This document shows, one piece after another, positions 34,797-41,837 of a stretch of DNA of 64,000 bases. This DNA comes from Tenacibaculum discolor (GTDB lineage Bacteria > Bacteroidota > Bacteroidia > Flavobacteriales > Flavobacteriaceae). The DNA lies in the NCBI RefSeq assembly GCF_003664185.1, contig NZ_RCCS01000006.1, positions 413,880 through 477,879 of the forward strand, read 5' to 3'. The position numbers and the translations under genes are program-made. The stretch's first letter is position 1; the number at the start of each line of letters is the position of its first letter. Below the pieces are notes generated by a model that was not told where the DNA came from, searched no databases, and worked only from the letters and a program-made list of their open reading frames with translations.

Positions 34797-35972
34797 TTAA
34801 TAGTTTCTATATTGTTTTGTTTCTTCAAAAACGTGTTCTAGAATTTGTTTTTCTCTTTCATCAAATTCAATACCTCGTCTTTTCATTACCACATCTGCAA
34901 CTTCAAAAACTTTATTTGTTTTGTATTCAGTAAACCCTGAAGCTCCTCCCCAACTGAATGAAGGAACAAAATTTCTTGGGAACCCACTTCCAAAAATGTT
35001 CGCAGATACACCAACAACTGTTCCTGTATTAAACATCGTATTAATTCCGCATTTTGAATGATCTCCCATCATTAACCCACAAAACTGCAATCCTGTTTTA
35101 GCAAAACGCCCAGTTTCATAATTCCATAACTTAACTTCAGCATAGTTATTTTTAAGGTTAGAGTTATTACTATCAGCTCCTATATTACACCATTCACCTA
35201 ACACAGAATTTCCTAAAAATCCGTCGTGCCCCTTATTTGAGTATCCAAATAAAACTGAATTATTTACCTCTCCCCCTACTTTACTATAAGGTCCTAAAGT
35301 GGTAGCTCCGTATATTTTTGCTCCTAATTTTAATACTGAATGTTCACACATTACTAGCGCTCCTCTTACCACAACACCTTCCATGATTTCAGCATTTTCA
35401 CCTATATAAATCGGTCCTGTAGAAGCATTTAACGTAGCAAAAGTTAGCTTTGCTCCTTTTTCAACAAATATGTCATTTCTATTAACACAATTAACAGTTT
35501 CAGGAATTGGTTGTGATTTTCTACCTTCGGTAATTAACTCAAAATCTGCACGAATAGCTTTATCATTTAATGAAAAAATATCCCAAGTATTTTTTACTTG
35601 AATAATATCATCTTCAAACTCAATTTGATCGTAAGAAGAAAAATCAACTTCATCTTGATTATCTGTTGTGTAAAAGGCAATTACATCTTCACCTTTAAAA
35701 ATAGCTTGATTAGCTTGTAGGTTTTTAACCATTTCAACCAAAGGTTTTGTTGGTAAAAAAGAAGCATTTAACAATACATTTTTTTCCATTTCAACCATAG
35801 GGTATTTCTCTTCTAAATACTCTTCTGTTACAGTTGTAGTTGTTAAACCTAAGTATTTTTCCCACTTTTCTCTAATAGTCAAAATCCCTATTCTTATATC
35901 AGCTACAGGTCTTGTATATGTAAATGGTAGTAAGGCTGTGCGTACATCACCATCAAATAAAATATAATTCAT
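34797..35972 (-). CDS. GlmU-like putative sugar nucleotidyltransferase
   Basis: A protein of about 391 residues; start MNYILFDGD is chosen from several near ATGs (up to 35996). The first 150 residues match the shortened GlmU-like family found in Bacteroidota (ALLPFTYTRPVADIRIGILT, EKYPMVEMEKNVLLNAS), and the C-terminal half is a left-handed beta helix with hexapeptide turns (IYIGENAEIMEGVVVRGALV, KIYGATTLGPYSKVGGEVNN) and SNKGHDGFLGNS. The true GlmU nucleotide loop is not evident, so the substrate may differ from UDP-GlcNAc. It is divergent from the gene at 36077. Confidence 0.82.
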   Translation of the reverse strand: MNYILFDGDVRTALLPFTYTRPVADIRIGILTIREKWEKYLGLTTTTVTEEYLEEKYPMVEMEKNVLLNASFLPTKPLVEMVKNLQANQAIFKGEDVIAFYTTDNQDEVDFSSYDQIEFEDDIIQVKNTWDIFSLNDKAIRADFELITEGRKSQPIPETVNCVNRNDIFVEKGAKLTFATLNASTGPIYIGENAEIMEGVVVRGALVMCEHSVLKLGAKIYGATTLGPYSKVGGEVNNSVLFGYSNKGHDGFLGNSVLGEWCNIGADSNNSNLKNNYAEVKLWNYETGRFAKTGLQFCGLMMGDHSKCGINTMFNTGTVVGVSANIFGSGFPRNFVPSFSWGGASGFTEYKTNKVFEVADVVMKRRGIEFDEREKQILEHVFEETKQYRNY

Positions 35973-36041
35973 ATTCATCATTTTTTGAAGCAACACAAAC
36001 TTACCACTTTCAATTCATTTTACAAGTCAAAATATAAACCT

Positions 36042-36049
36042 TACTTTTG
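36042..36049 (+). promoter_or_regulatory. -7 box before the small membrane protein gene
   Basis: TACTTTTG matches TAnnTTTG. Because it lies inside the longer frame that starts at 36047, the downstream ATG at 36077 is the better start. Confidence 0.45.
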
Positions 36050-36076
36050 TTATTATACATTCTTCAATATATTACT

Positions 36077-36463
36077 ATGAAAAAAATTTTAGGATTAATT
36101 TTAATTGGTATTGCTCTTATAGCAGCCCTATACTATGCTTTTATTTATTTTGTTCCCTATAGTGAAGGTGTTCGCTCTGGTGAACTCATAAAAATTAGCT
36201 ATAAAGGTGTAGTAGTAAAAACTTGGGAAGGTGAAATTAGCCAAGGTATTTCTGGAGCGCAAATTTTTGCTTTTTCAGTAGAAGACAATCAAAAAGAAGT
36301 TATTGAAAAACTTCAAGAATACCAAGGTCGCTATGTAAAAGTTACATACAAAGAGCGTTTTGGAACTTTCTTTTGGTTAGGTGACACAAAGTATTTTATA
36401 ACTCATGTTGAAGAAGAACAATCTCCTCACTTTAGAGGAATAAGAAAAGATAATGAACAATAA
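36077..36463 (+). CDS. Small membrane-anchored protein
   Basis: A 128-residue protein with an N-terminal membrane helix (MKKILGLILIGIALIAALYY) and a beta-rich extracytoplasmic or periplasmic part: GVRSGELIKISYKGVVVKTW, GRYVKVTYKERFGTFFWLGD. This pattern is common to a conserved flavobacterial family of unknown function (6-phosphogluconate dehydrogenase is often a misannotation of it). It overlaps the thioesterase gene by 11 bp. Confidence 0.75.
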   Translation: MKKILGLILIGIALIAALYYAFIYFVPYSEGVRSGELIKISYKGVVVKTWEGEISQGISGAQIFAFSVEDNQKEVIEKLQEYQGRYVKVTYKERFGTFFWLGDTKYFITHVEEEQSPHFRGIRKDNEQ

Positions 36464-37001
36464 TATTTATAGAAATATAGAAGATACTCGCATTACTATT
36501 TCTGAGTTAATGCTTCCTTCCCACGCTAACTTTAGTGGTAAAATTCACGGAGGTTACATTTTAAAGTTAATGGATCAAATTGCTTTTGCATGTGCCTCTA
36601 AACATTCTGGAACTTATTGCGTAACAGCATCAGTAGATACTGTTAACTTTATAAATCCTATTGAAGTAGGTGAATTAGTTACAATGAAAGCCTCAATTAA
36701 TTATGTCGGTAAAACTTCAATGGTAGTTGGTATACGAGTAGAGTCACAAAATATACAAACAGGAAACACTAAACACTGTAATTCTTCTTATTTTACTATG
36801 GTAGCAAAAAAGGATAATGGTGACAATGCCAAAGTTCCTGGAATTATTATTAATGATGATAATGAAATGCGTCGTTTCCTAGAGGCTATTCATAGAATTA
36901 AAATGAAAAAAAATAGACAAGAGAAGTTTGATAATGATAATTTTACTGCTCAAAACTACATTGAGGAGCTTAAAAATTACAATGTGAAGATTGAGTTATA
37001 A
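36453..37001 (+). CDS. Acyl-CoA thioesterase (hotdog fold)
   Basis: A 182-residue YciA/BACH-type thioesterase. The hotdog core is visible: FSGKIHGGYILKLMDQIAFA (catalytic Asp in LMDQ), VTASVDTVNFINPIEVGELV and SINYVGKTSMVVGIRVESQN. Such enzymes release fatty acids from acyl-CoA. It starts inside the preceding gene, so translation is coupled, and the cyclase gene follows after 2 bp. Confidence 0.9.
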   Translation: MNNNIYRNIEDTRITISELMLPSHANFSGKIHGGYILKLMDQIAFACASKHSGTYCVTASVDTVNFINPIEVGELVTMKASINYVGKTSMVVGIRVESQNIQTGNTKHCNSSYFTMVAKKDNGDNAKVPGIIINDDNEMRRFLEAIHRIKMKKNRQEKFDNDNFTAQNYIEELKNYNVKIEL

Positions 37002-37003
37002 CC

Positions 37004-37696
37004 ATGCCAGAAATTATAGATTTAAGTCAAGATATTTTTGACGGAATGCCTGTTTATAAAAGTCTTCCACAAGTTAAAATGTCTGTGCACAATACCCATG
37101 AAGAATGGGACGGAATTAAAAACCCTACTACTAGAACTCCTGCTGTATATAAACTAGAAATGGGAGAACATACAGGAACTCATGTTGATGCTTTAAACCA
37201 TATGGCTGCTAAACATGAAGGAAAATCTATAGATACTATGCCTCTTAGTATGTTTTATACTGAAGGTATTTGTTTAGATTTTTCTCATAAAAACTTACAG
37301 GAATTAATTACTTCTGAAGAAGTTAAAGAACAGTTAGAAAAAGAAAAACTCAGCATAAAAAAAGGTGATACTGTGCTTATTTGTACAAACCACTACGCTA
37401 AACATTTTAATACTGAAAACTGGGGAAAAGGTCCAGGTATTACTACAGAATGTGCTACTTGGCTTGGAGAACAAAAAATTGCTGCTTTCGGTGTAGAAAC
37501 TATGTCTCCTGGTGTTCCTAAAGTATCCAACAAAAAAGTACATCATATTTGTGGAGAAATGGGGTTTACTCATTATGAAAACATGATAAATCTTGATAAG
37601 CTAATAGGCAGAGGCAGATTTCGATTTATAGCTTTACCTTTAAAAATTAGAGGAGGAACAGGATCGCCAGTAAGAGCTGTTGCCATTTTTGAGTAA
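37004..37696 (+). CDS. Cyclase/kynurenine-formamidase family metal hydrolase
   Basis: A 230-residue protein of the PF04199 family. The metal site is complete: EHTGTHVDALNHM (H-x-G-T-H-x-D-x-x-x-H). ICLDFSH, GDTVLICTNHYAKH and AAFGVETMSPGVPKV continue the family pattern, and HICGEMGFTHYENM gives the late His/Glu. Members include kynurenine formamidase, isatin hydrolase and polyketide-like cyclases. There are no tryptophan-degradation genes nearby, so the substrate cannot be stated. It may be in an operon with the thioesterase. Confidence 0.87.
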   Translation: MPEIIDLSQDIFDGMPVYKSLPQVKMSVHNTHEEWDGIKNPTTRTPAVYKLEMGEHTGTHVDALNHMAAKHEGKSIDTMPLSMFYTEGICLDFSHKNLQELITSEEVKEQLEKEKLSIKKGDTVLICTNHYAKHFNTENWGKGPGITTECATWLGEQKIAAFGVETMSPGVPKVSNKKVHHICGEMGFTHYENMINLDKLIGRGRFRFIALPLKIRGGTGSPVRAVAIFE

Positions 37697-37960
37697 ACAA
37701 ATCTCATATTTTTTAATTTAACCTATACTTATCTGTACAGCTACATGATTGTATGGATAATACATTGTTGACTTACTCTATATAGTCATACTTCTACTCT
37801 TCTTTTCAAGGAAAAAAATACATCTTCTCTACAATATATAACCTATAGAAAAAGAGGGGAAACCCCTCCTTCAAAACTATCCTTTTACATTCTCTCAAAA
37901 AACAAGTCTCAAAGTAACTTTGTAAACTAATAATCAACTCATTAACCTAAAACTATTGTA
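37697..37960. promoter_or_regulatory. 264-bp intergenic region with a -7 box
   Basis: The gap contains AGAGGGGAAACCCCTCC-type inverted bases near 37853-37870 (GAGGGG, AAA, CCCCTC), a possible terminator stem without a strong T run, and TAACTTTG at 37915-37922, a -7 box for the gene that starts at 37961. No gene is seen in it. Confidence 0.45.
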
Positions 37961-39049
37961 ATGAAAAAACTAGCAATTGTAATAATCTGTTTACTTATGA
38001 GTAATTATTTGTTTTCACAACAAGTAAATATTAAGTACAACGTTGACAATCACACCTTATCTGGTAAATTAAACAGAGCCTCAATTTCTTCAGTTATAAA
38101 AGAGCTTTCTAAACAAAACTTTCTTTTATTTATAGTTGGAGACAATAAAAACTTTAGTGTCTCAGGTCAGTTAGCAAACACACCTGTAGATCGTGCCCTT
38201 TCAGAAATCATTCCTTCTAACATCAAATACTTTTATAAGATAGACTCTAAAGAGGGAGAAAAAAATATGATTTCTAAAACTACTAACAATTTAGTAAGTC
38301 TAAAAACTCCAAAATTACTCTTACTAAAACAAACAAATGATAAAAACAAAAACATAGACAAAAACAAGCCAAAATTAGGAGTTAGTAGCAATTTACTTCA
38401 AGTAAAAAGAATTAACACTTTTAAGAACATAAAAAATGTTAAAGATCCTTTTAAACCTAAAAATGTAAGGTTTAGAGGTACTACTGCCATGGGTAAATCT
38501 GGAGGAATTAAACCTGCTTCTGCTAGGAGTATTAGAAAAATTGATAATTTATCTCCTGAACTAAGGTTACAAAACAAAAAAAACAGGGTAAGTAAAAAAC
38601 ATTTAGTAGTAACCTATAAAATTACTAATAACGGAATTACTCCTGTCTCAAAAACCGAAGTAGAGGGTAGTTACTCTCTACCTACAGAAGAATCAGGTAA
38701 TTGGGCTATTATTGGCTTAGACGGTGATAATACTGTACTTGCTGAAACCTTCGAAAATCCGCTTAGCTACAGAACAATTTTTGATCCTAAAAAAAGTGAT
38801 CATAAAGAGTTTACAGCAAAAGAAGCTTATGTTTCAGTTAAAATGCCCATTAAATACAAATCAAAAATAGCTTCAGAAAAATTAGACCTTAAGCTAGTTA
38901 AATTTAAAGATGTTTCTAAAGCTAAAAATGTTTTACAAAAAGTAAAAATGAAACAGTTAAGAAAAAGTGATTTAAACACCTCTTTTCAAATCTTAAGAAC
39001 AGCTCCTAAAGCTGACTTTTCTAAACTAAAAAAAATTACTAACCAATAA
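37961..39049 (+). CDS. Secreted protein with a free-standing STN-like domain
   Basis: A 362-residue exported protein (signal ending at YLFSQQ). Residues about 22-95 resemble the STN (secretin/TonB short N-terminal) fold: NVDNHTLSGKLNRASISSVI, LANTPVDRALSEIIPSNIKY. No barrel or secretin follows. Instead there is a basic linker (about 100-200) and a beta-rich C-terminal part (LVVTYKITNNGITPVSKTEV). The role is unknown. The M64 peptidase starts 9 bp downstream, so the two are probably an operon, for example an adaptor and a secreted protease. Confidence 0.7.
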   Translation: MKKLAIVIICLLMSNYLFSQQVNIKYNVDNHTLSGKLNRASISSVIKELSKQNFLLFIVGDNKNFSVSGQLANTPVDRALSEIIPSNIKYFYKIDSKEGEKNMISKTTNNLVSLKTPKLLLLKQTNDKNKNIDKNKPKLGVSSNLLQVKRINTFKNIKNVKDPFKPKNVRFRGTTAMGKSGGIKPASARSIRKIDNLSPELRLQNKKNRVSKKHLVVTYKITNNGITPVSKTEVEGSYSLPTEESGNWAIIGLDGDNTVLAETFENPLSYRTIFDPKKSDHKEFTAKEAYVSVKMPIKYKSKIASEKLDLKLVKFKDVSKAKNVLQKVKMKQLRKSDLNTSFQILRTAPKADFSKLKKITNQ

Positions 39050-39058
39050 TCAGAAAAA

Positions 39059-41146
39059 ATGAAAAACTTATATAAAACATTAATAATATTGATGTCCTTT
39101 CTAACAGTTACAGCTTATTCACAAACAAAAAGTACTTTACTTTATAACGGAAGTTCAGCTTCAAAATTTGATATTGTATTCATGGGAGATGGATTTACTT
39201 CATCTAACCAAACTGAATTTAATAATTTAGTTGCTGATTATTTTAAGGCAATGTTTACCCATGAAAATGGTAATTTAGACAATGTTTTATCTGAACTACA
39301 GGATGCTTTTAACGTATACAGAGTAAACTTGAACTCAAGTCAATCAGGGGTAACTCAATATACATGTGATAATGACAATTGTAGCAATAATACAGCAAGT
39401 AGCAGAAACACAGCACTAAATTTTAAATATTCAGGGTGTTGGAATTGTTGTTGGATGTCAAAATCTAGTAATACTGACAATAAAATTAACAATGCATTAA
39501 GTTCTGTTGGATTATCTGGTGCTGATTTTGTAGTGGTTATCTTAAATGAATCTGGTTTTGGTGGTTGCTCTTATGGTAAAGTTTTATCTATTACCAAATC
39601 TACTAGTAATAATGTACTATTACATGAATTAGGACACTCGGTTGGTAAATTAGCCGACGAATATTCTAGACCTGGTTGTTTTAGCGGCACAAATCCTTCA
39701 GCAGTTAACGTTGATAAAAACAACAATCCAAACAAGTGGAATAAGTTTGCTAGAAGTACTGTAACTACTGGATCTCCATCAGAATATAATGTAGATGGAT
39801 TTGAAGGTGGGCGCTATAATACAACGTGTATTTACCGTCCTTCAACCAATAGTACAATGAGAGGAAATACGAACCTATTTAATCCACCAAGTTATAACGA
39901 ATTCTGGAAAAGAAATAAATCAAAAAGTAATTACAATTTTAACAAACCAATAGTAGGTAATTTTCAAGGAAATAGCTATAACGATGTGGTACTTCACTAT
40001 GGAAACTATATTGCAGCCTACCCTACCGAACACCCAAAAGGTTTTACAGGTAGTGGAGCAAACATAACGCGTCCCGCTAACTCTTATGTAACCACAAAAA
40101 GGGTTAAAGGTCCAGGTGGCACATGGTATGTATCTTCAAAAGACAAGTTTTATGTGGGAGATTTTACTGGTGATGGCTACGATGACTTACTTGTATTCTA
40201 TCCTAATAATCAATATTCAAAATTAGGAATATTAAAATCAACTCCTGACGGATTTGAATGTATTAAAAAGATATATTATAACCTTCCTGGTTGGCAGATG
40301 CGTAACGGTGATCAGTTTTTTATTGCTGATTTTAACGGAGATGGAAAAGATGATTTTTACATTTTTAATGCTACTAACTGGAATCAAGGATGTATGGGAA
40401 TGTTCAGGTCAACTGGTAGTAACTTTTCTTATGTAAGAAGATACGACAAATATTTACCTGGTCATTACATGAGTTCCACTGATAAGTATTTTGTAGCTGA
40501 TTATACGGGTGATAATAAAGAAGAATTAGTATTATTTAATACAAGTTCTAAAGTTACCAGAATGTTTAAATCTACAGGGAGTTCACTAACAAAAACCAAA
40601 GAATATTTTGCTAGTTTACCAGGCTGGACAAGTAAATCTGGTGATAAATATCATATTGCAGACATTAATGGAGATGGAAAAGATGACGTTTATATTTTTA
40701 ATGGTACTAACTGGGGACCTGAATATCTATTATTGCTTAGATCTGACGGAAACGAATACAAATATATTAAAAGGCATAACGATGCTTTACCAGGTTGGAA
40801 CATGAATAATCGTGATAAGTTTTATGTTGCTGATATTAATGGTGATGGAAAAGATGATTTATATGTATTCAATAATCAAGATTGGTCTACTCAATACTTA
40901 GGACGTGTAATCACCAATGGTAGTACAGTAAGTGTAAGCTATCAAAGCGATTGGATTGGTGGTTGGAACCTTGGTAGTGCAGATAAGTTAATTGTAGATG
41001 ACCGTAAAACGGGAAGAGATAACTTATTTATACATAATACCAACTGGTTTGCTTACATGTGGCCTGGTTCTTCTAATATGTATATAAAAGGAATGTATAA
41101 AGATTATATACATGCGTTTAAGTATCATGATTATGGATGGTATTAA
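39059..41146 (+). CDS. Secreted M64-family metallopeptidase with FG-GAP/VCBS repeats
   Basis: A 695-residue exported protein (signal peptide ending near AYSQTK). Residues about 30-290 are an M64 (IgA-peptidase-like) domain: KFDIVFMGDGFTSSNQTEF and the zinc motif LLHELGHSVGKLADEYSRPG, His189-Glu190-x-x-His193 and Asp200. The C-terminal 390 residues hold at least five calcium-loop repeats with D-x-N-G-D-G-K-D-D (ADFNGDGKDDFYIFN, ADINGDGKDDVYIFN, ADINGDGKDDLYVFN). The repeats probably form a propeller for binding. A standard T9SS C-terminal signal is not obvious. Eight cysteines are clustered in the peptidase part. Confidence 0.88.
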   Translation: MKNLYKTLIILMSFLTVTAYSQTKSTLLYNGSSASKFDIVFMGDGFTSSNQTEFNNLVADYFKAMFTHENGNLDNVLSELQDAFNVYRVNLNSSQSGVTQYTCDNDNCSNNTASSRNTALNFKYSGCWNCCWMSKSSNTDNKINNALSSVGLSGADFVVVILNESGFGGCSYGKVLSITKSTSNNVLLHELGHSVGKLADEYSRPGCFSGTNPSAVNVDKNNNPNKWNKFARSTVTTGSPSEYNVDGFEGGRYNTTCIYRPSTNSTMRGNTNLFNPPSYNEFWKRNKSKSNYNFNKPIVGNFQGNSYNDVVLHYGNYIAAYPTEHPKGFTGSGANITRPANSYVTTKRVKGPGGTWYVSSKDKFYVGDFTGDGYDDLLVFYPNNQYSKLGILKSTPDGFECIKKIYYNLPGWQMRNGDQFFIADFNGDGKDDFYIFNATNWNQGCMGMFRSTGSNFSYVRRYDKYLPGHYMSSTDKYFVADYTGDNKEELVLFNTSSKVTRMFKSTGSSLTKTKEYFASLPGWTSKSGDKYHIADINGDGKDDVYIFNGTNWGPEYLLLLRSDGNEYKYIKRHNDALPGWNMNNRDKFYVADINGDGKDDLYVFNNQDWSTQYLGRVITNGSTVSVSYQSDWIGGWNLGSADKLIVDDRKTGRDNLFIHNTNWFAYMWPGSSNMYIKGMYKDYIHAFKYHDYGWY

Positions 41147-41164
41147 TATAGTAACTTTATAAAA

Positions 41165-41200
41165 AAGAATAACACGGTTGTAATTAACTGTGTTATTCTT
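41165..41200 (+). terminator. Terminator after the M64 peptidase
   Basis: A 15-bp stem with one wobble pair (41165-41179 with 41186-41200, loop of six bases) followed by an AT-rich, T-containing stretch. Confidence 0.65.
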
Positions 41201-41229
41201 AATTTTAAGAAAACTCTAAAGTATTTATT

Positions 41230-41781
41230 ATGAAACATTTTACTTTATTTCCTTTAATTTTTCTACTTCTTGTTTTAAACTGCAAAAATTATACTTCTAA
41301 AAAAACTCAAAACAATTTAAACTCATCACAAAGTATTTCTAAAACACAAGATTATTATTTCACTGTTAATTTTGAATTTACAAAAGAGGATTACCAACTG
41401 ATTTCGAAGTCTAAAAATGAAGGTAATTTGTTATTTGATGTTCAAACTCCTACCGATATGTTTTTAGTAGCGTATAAAAATGAAGAATTATTCTTTTACA
41501 GTGAATTAAATGATCCATTAACCATAAGACCCGTGGGAGAACGTGAAATAGAAAAAACTATAGAGAGTGGCTCAGAAAACATCAATTTACCCCAAAAATT
41601 TGCTCAAAAAAGCAATATCAAACAACTTGAAATCTATATTTATAAAGTAAATGGATATATAGAAGACTTTGATACCGAAGTTTATTCAAAAGAAAAAATC
41701 AAACAATTGGAAAAAGAGGAGCTTATTGAAAAAAGGTATACCATTGACGCTAAGCAATTAGTTAACTTTTTAAACCAATAA
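41230..41781 (+). CDS. Hypothetical lipoprotein
   Basis: A 183-residue protein; the signal peptide ends in LLVLNC (Cys19) and marks a lipoprotein. The mature part begins with a Ser/Asn/Lys-rich linker, followed by beta strands (QDYYFTVNFEFTKEDYQLIS, LLFDVQTPTDMFLVAYKNEE) and a Lys/Glu-rich helix at the end. I recognise no family. It is separated from its neighbours by strong terminators on both sides. Confidence 0.75.
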   Translation: MKHFTLFPLIFLLLVLNCKNYTSKKTQNNLNSSQSISKTQDYYFTVNFEFTKEDYQLISKSKNEGNLLFDVQTPTDMFLVAYKNEELFFYSELNDPLTIRPVGEREIEKTIESGSENINLPQKFAQKSNIKQLEIYIYKVNGYIEDFDTEVYSKEKIKQLEKEELIEKRYTIDAKQLVNFLNQ

Positions 41782-41784
41782 AAA

Positions 41785-41811
41785 AATCCGAAGTTTAATA
41801 AACTTCGGATT
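41785..41811. terminator. Bidirectional terminator, 12-bp perfect stem
   Basis: AATCCGAAGTTT, AAT, AAACTTCGGATT, with A and T runs on either side. It separates the lipoprotein gene and the convergent carB gene. Confidence 0.85.
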
Positions 41812-41837
41812 TTATCTATTTTAATTCTAAAACGCTT

